A stretch of 64,000 nucleotides of DNA from Thiodiazotropha sp040506275 (GTDB lineage Bacteria > Pseudomonadota > Gammaproteobacteria > Chromatiales > Chromatiaceae). Of this stretch, positions 28,326-38,616 are shown piece by piece (positions within the stretch are counted from its first letter, which is position 1; every line of letters begins with the position of its first letter). The stretch covers positions 310,001-374,000 of the forward strand of contig JBEVXD010000002.1 of assembly GCA_040506275.1 (NCBI GenBank), read 5' to 3'. A program made the position numbers and the translations under genes. The notes under the pieces were generated by a model, which was given only the letters and a program-made list of their open reading frames with translations, made no database searches and was not told the DNA's origin.

Positions 28326-29039
28326 ATGAATGTTTCTATAGTACCAATTTATCTTGCGTTGGTTTTCTTGTTCTGTTTTTTTGTTGCCAGAAGGGCATCA
28401 ATCCATGGGGTTATTGACAGAAATGAAGAGCGACAAGTCACTTTTCTGTTAGTTATTTTGATTCTCTGGGCTGTATTGTGCACTGTCATGGGCCTTAATA
28501 ATCTACATATTATACTTTTTCATGAGATACCAGTTTTATGGCAGGCTTTTGTGCCGGTTGGGATATGGGTTACAGCCATACTGCTTTCTGCAAAACTAAG
28601 GTCAGGTTTATTAAAAATTGCTATGGGAACACCAGTGCATTGGTTCATTTTACTGCAATCACTACGCTTAGGTGCAGTTGGTGGCATTATCAAAGGTCTT
28701 AATGGAGAGATTGTCTCGAACTATGTTTTCTGGATAGGCATACCAGATTTTTTATTTGGCCTTTCGGCATTGATCATAGGTTTTTTGATGTTGTACAGAA
28801 AAGTTAGCGGACGACTGCTGGCTGTGTGGCATCTTGTGGGCTTTTCACTGATATTTTTTCCCACATTTGGGATTATGAATTACTGGATGAGTGAGCCTGG
28901 TTTTATCTTTATTTTCGAATATCCGATGATTCTGGCACCCAGTATTCTTGTGCCCATGCTGATATCAATTAACCTGTTGCATGCCTGGGGTCTACTGGAA
29001 AAGGAGAGGGAAGGTCACACGCATCTTGTCGAGTCATAG
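28326..29039 (+). CDS. Polytopic inner-membrane protein, unknown
   Basis: 237 aa from the ATG at 28326, 5 nt after GAGGTGA (a GTG at 28317 is in frame but overlaps the ribosome site). About seven hydrophobic helices (near residues 2-20, 37-57, 68-88, 100-118, 132-155, 165-190 and 200-222) and no recognisable family motif. Coupled to the TetR gene, so it is the most likely target of that regulator, perhaps a transporter or stress-response membrane protein. Confidence 0.75.
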   Translation: MNVSIVPIYLALVFLFCFFVARRASIHGVIDRNEERQVTFLLVILILWAVLCTVMGLNNLHIILFHEIPVLWQAFVPVGIWVTAILLSAKLRSGLLKIAMGTPVHWFILLQSLRLGAVGGIIKGLNGEIVSNYVFWIGIPDFLFGLSALIIGFLMLYRKVSGRLLAVWHLVGFSLIFFPTFGIMNYWMSEPGFIFIFEYPMILAPSILVPMLISINLLHAWGLLEKEREGHTHLVES

Positions 29040-29094
29040 TTGTTGGTATGCACACAGCCAACGCTGGTTCTTTTCACTCCTTCGTGAGCTGTAG

Positions 29095-29222
29095 GGTGGG
29101 GCCATGCCCCACCATATAGGGTGGAAAAATAGTGAGAATCAGCAATATTTTCTTCAATTAACTATAGATCTACTTGTAGTGAAATTTTAACCTATTTTAG
29201 TGGAGCGTGGCCCCACCCCACC
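29095..29222. repeat. Palindromic repeat pair GGTGGGGC between convergent genes
   Basis: GGTGGGGCCATGCCCCACC at 29095-29113 is a perfect palindromic unit. A decayed inverted partner (GTGGCCCCACCCCACC) ends at 29222, giving a 128-bp inverted-repeat element with an AT-rich interior. The same palindrome recurs at 56361. It fills the gap between two convergent genes. Confidence 0.6.
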
Positions 29223-29241
29223 GGAGAGACATATATTGAGA

Positions 29242-32142
29242 TTATTCTGTAATAGGTGATGTTGTATCAGAATCTGTAGCAGCGTCAGGGGTTTCATTTT
29301 CATCAGAACGCTCCTTATTCTCTGTATTTGATTCTGATTGTTTCGCTGTAGTGCTACTCTTCGATATAGTCTCTTCAGAGGTTAAATCTGAATTTTGATC
29401 TATCTCATCTGTATCACTATCGCAGTTAGATTGATCACCACCAGAACCACAGGACGAATTGTCACTGTTCTCTTTATCAGCACTCTTTTCTAGATCGCTA
29501 TCCTGATCCTGATTTGTCTCCATCCCACGCTGATCGGACTGTCCATAATCTCTTAAGTTGAGATCAAAAATTTGTAGTGAAGAGCTACCCGTTGCTTCAC
29601 TTTTTCCATCCGCTTGATTGGTTTGCTTACCGCCCAACCCTGAACTACCCTGATTTGTAGATGAACGGGGAGTAGGGGACTGGATTGAGACAAACGGCAA
29701 GGCATCATCCTCGATTATACGAATGATCGCAGTACTTGGATCTGAGATTACAGCGCCACTACCTGCATTTGATAGGATCAGTGTGAAGCTGCTTTCTGTT
29801 TCGTACAGGGTGTCATTAATAATATCAATCGACAGCCGTTTACGGCTGATACCCTGGGCAAAGGTTATCGTGCCACTTATTGGCTGATAATCTGCATTCT
29901 GTGTGGCTGAGCCATCGAGAGTGTTGTAAGCCACAGATACCTCGGTGTCCAGGTTTCCCTCGCGAATCACATCAATAGTAATTCGTGAATCATTTTCCCT
30001 GATCTCATAACTCACTGCCTCAAGTGAGATCGAGGCGAAGCGGTTGTCCGGGTCGTCATTCAGTATAGTGATGGTTGTTGAGGCAGGTTCACCAATTTTC
30101 GCCTCTCCTTCAATGTCAGTCAGTATCAATTGAAATAACTCACTGCCTTCGAATAGGGCATCATCGATCAGTTCGATTGAGATCTGTTTTTCTGTCTCTC
30201 CATTGAGAAATCGAATCTTCCCCTCAGTGTCAACATAATCACTCTCCGCTATGGCTGTATCTGCGACAGTCTGATACTCGACATCTACAATGCCAGCGCT
30301 ACCACCGGTTCGTACCAGGGTAATCAGTGCTTCTCCATTGGCTTCGTTTACCGCTACGGAGACAGTACTGAAAGCAATTGAGCCTGCGCCATCATCATCG
30401 AGTATCAATACCTCAGCTTCGCTTTGATGTCCGAGAGAGGCCTTACCTTGCACATTGCTCAAGGTGATAACAAATGATTCATTCTCCTCATCTTCCCGAT
30501 CATTGATAATCGGGATCTCGAAACTACGCATTGTCTCGCCATCGGCAAAGGTCAGTCGTCCTGATTGTCGGATATAGTCGACGTTGACACGGGCATCATT
30601 TCCACTCGTGGCATAGTCGACAGAGACTTCTCCGGATGTACCACCCATACGCCTTACAGTGACAATCAGCTGCTGTGTGGATTCATTGACAGAGTAGAGT
30701 GGCTCGCTGAAAAATAACTGGCTCTGCTCTTCTGAGCCAAAATTACTGAAGAGCAGGTCAAAAGCGGCTGAAACGTCGACTAATCCATACCCGAATTGAT
30801 CGTCGCTTCCAGGTTCGCCCAGGTCAACAGCAGAATCATATAGGGCGGTTTCAATCTGAGATACAGGTGCGTCGGGAAAGGCACTTTTCAACAGTGCCAT
30901 GGCCCCGGTGACATGAGGTGCTGCGAATGAGGTACCGGAGACAACGTTGTAGGCTATCGGTAGTAAGTCTGTAGTGAAAACCAGTGCGCCGGGAGCGACA
31001 AGTTTAGGGTAGACGCCGCCATCACAAGCATTGGGGCCGCGGCTGCTTAAGAGTTCGATCTGTTCCGATTGATCGATAGATCCTACAGACAGAGAACCAG
31101 GATTGTTGGCTGGGCTGATGCTGGTTGCGGCAGAAGGGCCATAATTGCCTGCTGCAAAGACGACGCCAATGCCTGCCTCCTGTAGCAGGCGAATATCTTC
31201 GCCAAACTCCTGGTAGCACTGATTTATGGTGCTGGCGAATCCCCAGGAGTTATTGACGATATGTGGTGCGTCATCAGTAAGCGGGTCTCCATCCGGGTCG
31301 AGCAGCCATTGAAAAGCCAGATGAATGGCACTCAGAGTGGTTTGGTTGGCATCATCAAATATCTTAGCTGCAATCCATTTTGCCTCAGGTGCCAAACCTA
31401 CCTGATAACCGCTTTCATCTCCCCCCAGAATCAGCCCTAGCGCCTGGGTTCCATGGCCGACAAGATCTGTTGGTAGATCGTGCTCCTGGTAGGGGTCGAA
31501 CCAACTATTACTGCCACCACGCCAGCGGTCAGAAAGATCCGGGTGATTGACATCGACACCGGAATCCATGATGCCTACGACTACCCCTTCTCCAAATATC
31601 TCCTGTTGCCATAGGTTTGAGGCATTGAGTTTATCGATGTTCCATTGAGGGATTGCCGCACTCTCTTCAACCTCTGGGGAACTCATGGTCAAACGCATAT
31701 CGGCAGTTACACGCTCAACACCAGGCAGACCTGATATCTCATCAACCAGATCAGCAGGTACGTCGAGGGCGATACCATTGATTGTCCAAAGCGACTTTAG
31801 CTGGGTTTTGACACCATGTTTTCGCAGTAATCTGGCAACAGTAGCTGAGGCTTTCCGAGTCTGTTTTTTGAGGCGGTTGAAGAGACCTGTGCGAAACTGT
31901 TTGCGGTTGAATTTTTGACTATCGGAGGTGCTCTTGTACTGATGCGATTTTCGATGTGCCTCTTTCAGCTCACTGATTTGATACTCTTTTTCGAAACGGA
32001 CAATCACTGGTACTAAGGAACGCTGGCTGGAATCTGCAACCAACCGTTCCACATCAGCGGTGAGTATCGCAGCTGCGTTTACATAGGGCAGATAGGTTGT
32101 GATGGCCGCTACTAGAAGTGCAGAAGTTAGTCGGTATCGCAT
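29242..32142 (-). CDS. Secreted subtilisin-like (S8) protease with three Calx-beta domains
   Basis: 966 aa. A signal peptide (about 1-23) and an I9-like propeptide (about 40-165) are followed by the S8 catalytic domain, with D193 (IMDSGVDVNHPDL), H230 (GHGTQ), the oxyanion Asn in NNSWG, and S405 (SGTSFAAPHVTG). Three Calx-beta domains follow (about 480-825), then a ~140-aa low-complexity tail rich in Asp, Ser, Glu, Gln and Asn, unlike any catalytic domain. It is probably exported by the type II system encoded next to it and active at or outside the cell surface. The Calx-beta units are like those of the MCO-locus protein at 9358. The acidic tail may bind Ca2+ or the matrix. Confidence 0.93.
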   Translation of the reverse strand: MRYRLTSALLVAAITTYLPYVNAAAILTADVERLVADSSQRSLVPVIVRFEKEYQISELKEAHRKSHQYKSTSDSQKFNRKQFRTGLFNRLKKQTRKASATVARLLRKHGVKTQLKSLWTINGIALDVPADLVDEISGLPGVERVTADMRLTMSSPEVEESAAIPQWNIDKLNASNLWQQEIFGEGVVVGIMDSGVDVNHPDLSDRWRGGSNSWFDPYQEHDLPTDLVGHGTQALGLILGGDESGYQVGLAPEAKWIAAKIFDDANQTTLSAIHLAFQWLLDPDGDPLTDDAPHIVNNSWGFASTINQCYQEFGEDIRLLQEAGIGVVFAAGNYGPSAATSISPANNPGSLSVGSIDQSEQIELLSSRGPNACDGGVYPKLVAPGALVFTTDLLPIAYNVVSGTSFAAPHVTGAMALLKSAFPDAPVSQIETALYDSAVDLGEPGSDDQFGYGLVDVSAAFDLLFSNFGSEEQSQLFFSEPLYSVNESTQQLIVTVRRMGGTSGEVSVDYATSGNDARVNVDYIRQSGRLTFADGETMRSFEIPIINDREDEENESFVITLSNVQGKASLGHQSEAEVLILDDDGAGSIAFSTVSVAVNEANGEALITLVRTGGSAGIVDVEYQTVADTAIAESDYVDTEGKIRFLNGETEKQISIELIDDALFEGSELFQLILTDIEGEAKIGEPASTTITILNDDPDNRFASISLEAVSYEIRENDSRITIDVIREGNLDTEVSVAYNTLDGSATQNADYQPISGTITFAQGISRKRLSIDIINDTLYETESSFTLILSNAGSGAVISDPSTAIIRIIEDDALPFVSIQSPTPRSSTNQGSSGLGGKQTNQADGKSEATGSSSLQIFDLNLRDYGQSDQRGMETNQDQDSDLEKSADKENSDNSSCGSGGDQSNCDSDTDEIDQNSDLTSEETISKSSTTAKQSESNTENKERSDENETPDAATDSDTTSPITE

Positions 32143-32691
32143 GCTGTATTCGTCAAAAAAAGACGATTAGTTCCTCAATGGAGTAGGATACTGATTATAT
32201 TAGTTACACAGTATCTGTTTATTAACTATATTCTCTGTACATATAGTGCGATATGCAGACTACTACTACCAGGGTATGAGGTATGTTACTACCTGATTGG
32301 GCAGGTAATTATAAGAATCTAATGCACAAGTGCTATATAACCAATTGTGTTTAATGGTTTTATACTAAACCAACCCAAGGCAAGACAGTAGATGGCGAGG
32401 TAGGGTTTTTATGCATCAAAGGTAAGGCGTTACCCTATGCGTAAATACACCTTCCCATGAATCATACTATCAGCAGAAATCTGCTGAGATAGTATAAGGG
32501 AACATCTGATTAATTCAGGTACAGGGAGGTGATGGGATGAAGTGATATTTTGTCATGTTGATTCAGTAAATCTGAGAATTGATCTTGAACTCTGAGTTTT
32601 TACAGATTCGACATGGTTCTGCCGCTACGTACCAATGAATATTTTGTTTATTCAATAATTTTAAGTTAACCACACTGGTGCAGCATAGGAA
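32143..32691. other. 549-bp non-coding stretch with one hairpin
   Basis: Between the divergent protease and gspD genes. An imperfect palindrome around 32466-32497 (ATACTATC ... GATAGTAT, with an inner GCAGA/TCTGC) is the only clear structure. The promoters of both genes must lie here; no ORF is convincing. Confidence 0.45.
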
Positions 32692-32709
32692 ATGACCACA
32701 GGTAAGCCA

Positions 32710-34938
32710 ATGGGAATAAGACACAATAGATGGTTGGTAGTTGTTCTGTCAGCAGGCTTGACCCTGCTAATGGCTTCCTGCGCCCAACAGCCTCAGGTTT
32801 CCGACACAGAGGCAAGCGAAGATTATAGATATGCTGCCCCTAAGAGACCTGAACTCCCAAGTTCAGATTCAGGGGATGGGAATGAGCTGGTACTCTCACA
32901 GCAGGTTCAGCGGGAACCTGAATTCTTTGTTCGTCAAGGCAGCGGTGAATTTCTCAATCGTAATGCGCAGTCGAAAGGCGGCTCCCAGCCTGCAAAAGGT
33001 GATATCACCCTAAATTTCGAAGCGGTTGATCTCCGTGAAGTAGTTAAGGTTATTTTTGAGGAAATTCTGCAAGAGAACTACCTTATCGATGAAAAGGTCC
33101 AGGGCAAGGTTACCATTCATACAACCTATCCCGTCACTACGGAAGCGGTATTACCGATTTTGGAAAACATTCTGCAAATGAATGGTGCGGTAATGGTTCG
33201 CAACGGTGCGCTTTATAAGATTCTTCCTGCAGGCGAATTGAAAGGCATGGCCCTGAAACCTTCAGTAGGTAAAGGGCAAGCGAAAATGTCAGCAGGCCAG
33301 GGTGTGCAGATTGTGCCCCTGAAGTACATCTCAGCCCTGGAGATGAAAAAAATCCTCGAATCGTTCACTACCAACGCTGAACAGGTGCGGGTCGATGCGG
33401 GAAGGAATCTGATGATTCTCAGCGGCTCTTACCAGAAGATCAATAATCTGCTGCAAACCGTTAAAATGTTCGATGTGGATTGGCTCAGTGGTATGTCATT
33501 CGGTCTGATTCCGCTCAAATTCACTGATGCAAAAACCCTCACTGACGAACTGAAACATATCCTGGGTGATGGAGATGCCTCGCCCCTGGGGAATATGATT
33601 AAACTAATTCCGGTTGAACGGCTGAGTGCGGTTATGGTGATCAGTCAACAGCCTAAATATATCGATGAAGCACGTCGCTTGATTGCTCAATTTGATCAGG
33701 GCAGCGATAAGTCGCCAGATCGTAGACTCTATGTCCACCATCTCAAAAATGGTAAAGCAGAGAACATTGCCACAATTCTTCAAAGTATTTTTGGCAACGA
33801 AGTGACCACCCCCGCTAGTTCTGGAGGGTTGAGCAGTAGTGATCCGTTGTTACGTTCAAATGTCCGTTCTCCATCAACTACCGGTATTGATCTGAAGAAT
33901 AGCAATGCTGATCGGAATGCAGCATTGACCAAAGATCAGCCTCAGGTGTCCAGCGCCGCTGCAGCTAGAGGTGCGACAGAGCCCACTGCTTCAGGTGGGG
34001 CGGCATCATCTGCAACCATAATTGCTGATCCGGATAATAATGCCATATTGGTCATGGCAAGCCCCAAGGACTATCAGAAGATCAAGGCCACCATTACCCG
34101 TCTCGATGTGGCGCCTAAACAGGTTATGATCGAGGCCACAATCGCAGAAGTGCAACTTTCAGATAACCTGAGCTACGGCGTGCGCTGGTTTTTTAATGGT
34201 TCTACCGGTGGCGGTCGTCCTTATCAGGGTGGCCTGGGATCGCCTCTGCCTGACAGTGTCGGTGGTGATGGCTTCGCTTTGGGATTATTCAATAACCTGA
34301 ATGACCTAAAAGTATTTTTCGATATCCTTGAGAATGAGTCCTCGGTTAAGTTTCTATCTGCACCCCAGATCATGGTCATCGACAATCAGACTGCCAGTTT
34401 TCGAGTTGGCGATCAGATTCCAATCGTGACCCGAGCTTCTCAAAGTACCTCAGACCCAAATGCGCCAATTGTCTCGGAAGTTCAATTCAGAGATACAGGT
34501 ACCTTGTTGCAGATCACGCCTCGTATCAATGAAGGCGGTATGGTAACCCTGGAGGTTAGTCAGGAGGTCAGTACTCCTGGATCAGCACCTGCGATTGGCG
34601 GTGGCGGTAATGTCGCTATTTCCCAGCGTACGATAGAGAGTACGGTTATTGTGCATGATGGTCAGACCGTGGTTTTGGGTGGTTTGATAAGGGAGAACAC
34701 CAGTAGCGGTCAAACCGGCATACCTGGTCTCATGCAAATTCCTTTTCTGGGTAGTCTGTTTGGTAGTACCACAAAGGATGTCAGTCGTACGGAATTGATC
34801 GTGACACTCACACCTAAAGTGGTTCGTAATCCTCAGGAAGCCTACGATATTTCTCAGGAACTGCGGGAAAAGATACGGGATGCCACACTGTTTCAGGATG
34901 ATTTCAACAGGAAGCGGGCTGAACGCTCAGGAATATAG
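32710..34938 (+). CDS. gspD: Type II secretion secretin GspD
   Basis: 742 aa from the ATG at 32710, chosen because AGG at 32700-32702 is well spaced and it gives a clean signal (the ATG at 32692 has AGGA only 1 nt before it). The signal ends in a lipobox (LLMASC), so this secretin may be lipidated and self-pilot to the outer membrane. N0-N3 periplasmic domains (about 85-440, with a Ser/Ala-rich insertion near 385-435) are followed by the C-terminal secretin domain (from QVMIEATIAEVQLSDNLSYG to VELIVTLTPKVVR). It forms the outer-membrane channel for folded proteins. First gene of the T2SS cluster. Confidence 0.95.
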   Translation: MGIRHNRWLVVVLSAGLTLLMASCAQQPQVSDTEASEDYRYAAPKRPELPSSDSGDGNELVLSQQVQREPEFFVRQGSGEFLNRNAQSKGGSQPAKGDITLNFEAVDLREVVKVIFEEILQENYLIDEKVQGKVTIHTTYPVTTEAVLPILENILQMNGAVMVRNGALYKILPAGELKGMALKPSVGKGQAKMSAGQGVQIVPLKYISALEMKKILESFTTNAEQVRVDAGRNLMILSGSYQKINNLLQTVKMFDVDWLSGMSFGLIPLKFTDAKTLTDELKHILGDGDASPLGNMIKLIPVERLSAVMVISQQPKYIDEARRLIAQFDQGSDKSPDRRLYVHHLKNGKAENIATILQSIFGNEVTTPASSGGLSSSDPLLRSNVRSPSTTGIDLKNSNADRNAALTKDQPQVSSAAAARGATEPTASGGAASSATIIADPDNNAILVMASPKDYQKIKATITRLDVAPKQVMIEATIAEVQLSDNLSYGVRWFFNGSTGGGRPYQGGLGSPLPDSVGGDGFALGLFNNLNDLKVFFDILENESSVKFLSAPQIMVIDNQTASFRVGDQIPIVTRASQSTSDPNAPIVSEVQFRDTGTLLQITPRINEGGMVTLEVSQEVSTPGSAPAIGGGGNVAISQRTIESTVIVHDGQTVVLGGLIRENTSSGQTGIPGLMQIPFLGSLFGSTTKDVSRTELIVTLTPKVVRNPQEAYDISQELREKIRDATLFQDDFNRKRAERSGI

Positions 34939-35162
34939 AATCCCTTTACCTGGCCGTATTTAAGAAGCTACCTGTAGGTTTGGGTCATTTTTTTACCCAG
35001 CTGAGTTATCATTCGTTAATGTAGAAGTACTACACTTCCCTTAGTCAGCTTTGCAGGGCGAGGAGATGATTCCTGCAGAGCTCATTGGTTTAGTGTTGTC
35101 AGGCTCTACACTCCAATAAGTAATGTGTGTGGATATTTCCGTAGTCCGAATACAGGCATGGG
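34939..35162. other. 224-bp gap between gspD and gspE
   Basis: No ORF. A T7 run at about 34990-34996 follows only a weak stem, so termination is uncertain. The gap is large compared with the overlapping genes downstream, so gspE probably has its own promoter. Confidence 0.35.
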
Positions 35163-36911
35163 ATGAATACGACGAGTCGAAGCATCAATAACGAAACCCT
35201 TACCACCGAAGAGCGTGAACAACTGGAACCTGTCTACACCAGCCAGCCGCTCTGCGCTGCTTTGGTTGCATCAGGTCGCTTGGGTATCGCTGAGGCGGAT
35301 CGTGCAGTTCGGCTCAAACAGAGTCAGCAAAGCGATGAATCAATAGGAAACATTCTACTCCAGCTTGGTCTGATCTCGGACCGGGATCTGGCAATTGCCT
35401 TAGTTGATATCTGTGGTGTCTCTTTGGCAGAGCGAAAGGATTATCCAGATCTGGCCAATCTCAGCGAGAATATCTCTGCAAATTTTCTAAAACAGCATCG
35501 CCTGGTCGTATTCGATCAAAATGACGACCATATCCTGGCGATTATGGTCGATCCCAGCGACCTGTATGTTATTGAAGCGCTGGAATTGATCAGTGGAAAG
35601 TCGGTAAAACTTCTGGTTGGTATTGCCAGCGAAATCGACGAGACCATACAGGAACATTTTAACGAATTACAAAAGAGTGGTAGTGGTGAGGAGGGCGATG
35701 GCCTGGAGCACCAGTTATTACTGGATGATGTTGAGCAACTCAAAGAGCTTGCCAGTGAAGCGCCAGTAATCAAGATGGTCAATCAGATCATTTCGCGTGC
35801 TGTATCCAGCAAGGCTTCCGACATCCATATCGAACCTTTTGAGCAGGTACTGAAGATTCGATATAGGGTTGATGGTCTGTTACGTGAGACAGAACACCCC
35901 TCTATCAACATGGCCCCAGCATTGATTTCACGCATAAAGATCATGGCCCATCTGAATATAGCAGAGCGTCGTCTACCGCAGGATGGGCGTTTTAAGGTTA
36001 GAGTGCATGGCTCCACATTGGATCTTCGTGTTTCTACCGTACCCACCCTGCATGGGGAGAGTATGGTGCTCAGGCTGTTGCAGCGGGATGAAGTAAACCT
36101 GGACTTTACCAGTCTGGGTTTCGAAAGTGCCACAGAAAAACGTCTACTGGAGATCCTTGATCGTCCCCACGGTATTGTGGTTGTCACCGGACCTACCGGT
36201 AGTGGTAAGACCACTTCGTTATACGCCGCCTTAAACTATCTGAACCGTCCTGAGAGAAAGATTCTAACTGTTGAGGATCCAGTGGAATATAACATTGAGG
36301 GGGTGAATCAGATCCAGGTGAAATCGAGTATAGGTCTGGGTTTCTCCGAAGCTTTACGCTCTATCGTGCGTCAGGATCCTGATGTGATCATGATTGGTGA
36401 GATACGTGATCAGGAAACTGCAAAGATTGCGGTTCAATCAGCTCTTACCGGGCATCTTGTGCTCTCTTCATTGCACACCAATGATGCGGCAGGCAGTATC
36501 ACCCGTTTTCTGGATATGGGTATTGAAGCCTTTCTCCTGACCTCAACAGTGAATGCAGTGGTGGCCCAACGTCTGGTGCGTAATCTCTGCAGACACTGTA
36601 AACAACCCTATACTCCACCACCTGAGGTCCTTAACCGTTTCGCTGGGATGGACCTAACGCCAACCCTTTACAAAGCTGTTGGTTGTGATGAGTGTGGTGG
36701 CAGTGGCTACCGAGGTCGCAGCGCTATCATTGAAATGATCGAGTTGAGCGAAGCGATGCAGTCTCTGATTCTACAAGGCAAGGATAAGCATGCCCTGGCT
36801 GCTTGTGCGAAACAGCAAGGGGCGAAATCGATGTATGACGATGGACTGCAAAAGGTGGCTCGAGGTATTACCACCCTTGAAGAAGTGCTGCGAGTGACTC
36901 AGGAAGGTTAA
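35163..36911 (+). CDS. gspE: Type II secretion ATPase GspE
   Basis: 582 aa. An N-terminal T2SSE_N domain (about 20-165) precedes the ATPase domain, which has Walker A GPTGSGKTTS (about 343-352), an Asp-box/Walker B region (QDPDVIMIGEIRDQETA) and the His box (SSLHTNDAAG). A zinc-binding tetracysteine loop follows (CRHCKQPY ... CDECGG). It powers pseudopilus assembly from the cytoplasmic face. The stop overlaps the gspF start by one base (TAATG). Confidence 0.97.
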   Translation: MNTTSRSINNETLTTEEREQLEPVYTSQPLCAALVASGRLGIAEADRAVRLKQSQQSDESIGNILLQLGLISDRDLAIALVDICGVSLAERKDYPDLANLSENISANFLKQHRLVVFDQNDDHILAIMVDPSDLYVIEALELISGKSVKLLVGIASEIDETIQEHFNELQKSGSGEEGDGLEHQLLLDDVEQLKELASEAPVIKMVNQIISRAVSSKASDIHIEPFEQVLKIRYRVDGLLRETEHPSINMAPALISRIKIMAHLNIAERRLPQDGRFKVRVHGSTLDLRVSTVPTLHGESMVLRLLQRDEVNLDFTSLGFESATEKRLLEILDRPHGIVVVTGPTGSGKTTSLYAALNYLNRPERKILTVEDPVEYNIEGVNQIQVKSSIGLGFSEALRSIVRQDPDVIMIGEIRDQETAKIAVQSALTGHLVLSSLHTNDAAGSITRFLDMGIEAFLLTSTVNAVVAQRLVRNLCRHCKQPYTPPPEVLNRFAGMDLTPTLYKAVGCDECGGSGYRGRSAIIEMIELSEAMQSLILQGKDKHALAACAKQQGAKSMYDDGLQKVARGITTLEEVLRVTQEG

Positions 36912-38131
36912 TGGCATCATATCTCTATAAGGCGGTTACTCCAGAAGGTGAGGTTGTAGAGGGAATGCTCGATGCGGTAAGTCGAGAGCATGCTGTAAAC
37001 CAGATTCACTTAAGTGGACAGGTACCAATTCGTATCGAGGAGAGCCAGGACAATATTCGAAGTGCTCCTCGTCAACTGTTCAAACGCAGTAAGGTACCAC
37101 AAGGGCAGGTTGTCGCTTTTACCCGTGAACTGGCGACATTATTGAAATCTGGTCAGCCACTCGAATCGGCACTTGCCATATTGGTCTCTATTGCTGGTGC
37201 TGATTCACTTTTCAGTCAACATATCAACAGCATCCGTGACAGCTTGAAGAGTGGCCACTCTTTTGCGGATTCCCTAGCAAAAGAGGAAGGGATTTTCACC
37301 AATTTCTATATACAGATGGTCCGTGCCGGAGAGGCGGGAGGGGCGCTGGAAAATGTGCTCGCACGTCTGGCCGTTCACCAGGAACAGGCACAGGAGGTCA
37401 GAAGTTCTCTGATCTCTGCCCTGATCTATCCGGCCATACTGTTGTTTGTTGCGATCAGCTCAATCCTGATTCTATTGACCTATGTGATTCCGCAATTCAG
37501 TGAACTGTTTTTGGATATGGGGGAAGCTCTACCCCTGTCCACACGAATCACCATGGGCATGGCAGCATTCCTTCAGGACTATGGCTGGGTTTTAGGTCTT
37601 GGGGTAATGCTGATAATTATCTATTTCAAATGGCAGATGAGTAAAAGGCGCACAGCAAAACGCTGGCACGCCCACCTGCTTAATCTTGCTGTGATAGGTC
37701 CGATTGTTAAACAGGTTGAAGCCGCACGTTTTTGTAGAACACTCGGTACACTGTTGGAAAATGGTGTACCACTGCTCAAGTCCGTGGCTATTGTCAAAGA
37801 GACCATTGGCAATTTTGTTATTGCGGATGGTATGGATCACGTCATTAAACATCTCAGGTCAGGTCACAGGTTAGCCGACCCCTTGGCTGAACATGCTCAG
37901 TTTCCTCAATTTGCGTTACAGATGATTCGTGTTGGCGAGGAGTCGGGACAATTGGAGCCGATGTTGATGCAGACAGCTGAGATTCTTGATCTTGAGACAC
38001 AAACTCTGATCAAAAGGGCGCTCAGTCTGGTTGAACCCGTGATGATACTGGTGCTCGGATTAATTATTGCTGGTGTTGTAATGTCGATTCTGGTGGCCAT
38101 ATTAGGCGTCAACTCTCTGGTCGCATTATGA
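36911..38131 (+). CDS. gspF: Type II secretion inner-membrane platform protein GspF
   Basis: 406 aa, the usual length. Two repeated GspF domains (about 70-195 and 275-400) with three transmembrane helices (about 170-192, 220-242, 375-400) and characteristic PLESALAIL and FYIQMVRAGEAGG motifs. It is the membrane platform that couples GspE to the pseudopilus. It overlaps gspE by 1 bp and the next gene by 4 bp. Confidence 0.96.
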   Translation: MASYLYKAVTPEGEVVEGMLDAVSREHAVNQIHLSGQVPIRIEESQDNIRSAPRQLFKRSKVPQGQVVAFTRELATLLKSGQPLESALAILVSIAGADSLFSQHINSIRDSLKSGHSFADSLAKEEGIFTNFYIQMVRAGEAGGALENVLARLAVHQEQAQEVRSSLISALIYPAILLFVAISSILILLTYVIPQFSELFLDMGEALPLSTRITMGMAAFLQDYGWVLGLGVMLIIIYFKWQMSKRRTAKRWHAHLLNLAVIGPIVKQVEAARFCRTLGTLLENGVPLLKSVAIVKETIGNFVIADGMDHVIKHLRSGHRLADPLAEHAQFPQFALQMIRVGEESGQLEPMLMQTAEILDLETQTLIKRALSLVEPVMILVLGLIIAGVVMSILVAILGVNSLVAL

Positions 38132-38616
38132 ATAGGCCACTGCTTCATCCTTGTCGCGGTTTTACACTGATTGAGTTGATGCTGGTACTGGTGCTGATGG
38201 GCATGTTGTTCTCTTTAACTCCTCCCTTACTGCATAAAGCGTTTCCTACAATCAAGCTGAAAGCTGCAACCCGTGATCTGGCGCAAGAGATACGTTACGT
38301 ACAACAGACAGCCATCATTACAGGCAGAGAATCAAAAATGCGCTTTGAGATTGAGAACAACCTCTATCAAAGCGACCTGGTCAATCAGGGAGAAGTCCGG
38401 CACCTGCCTGATGGTATAAGTTTTACAACTCAAGAAGTTGCTGATCGCCAGCAAATTCTGGTGTTGAGATTCTATCCAGATGGCAGCTCTAGTGGTGGTT
38501 TGATTATCCTGGGTAACGAAGCGCAAGGTTTTGTCATCGCAGTGGATTGGTTGACCAGCCAGGTGAAAATCATCAACAGCCGTGATTTGAAAGATGATGC
38601 ACAATTCGAAGTGTGA
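38128..38616 (+). CDS. gspH: Minor pseudopilin GspH
   Basis: 162 aa. The prepilin cleavage site is RG/FTLIELMLVLVLMG, with the conserved Glu at +5. The rest matches GspH/FimT (ATRDLAQEIRYVQQTAIITG, FYPDGSSSGG). Overlaps gspF by 4 bp and gspI by 23 bp. The C-terminus lacks the calcium-site/W ending of a major pseudopilin GspG, so I assign GspH. Confidence 0.88.
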   Translation: MNRPLLHPCRGFTLIELMLVLVLMGMLFSLTPPLLHKAFPTIKLKAATRDLAQEIRYVQQTAIITGRESKMRFEIENNLYQSDLVNQGEVRHLPDGISFTTQEVADRQQILVLRFYPDGSSSGGLIILGNEAQGFVIAVDWLTSQVKIINSRDLKDDAQFEV

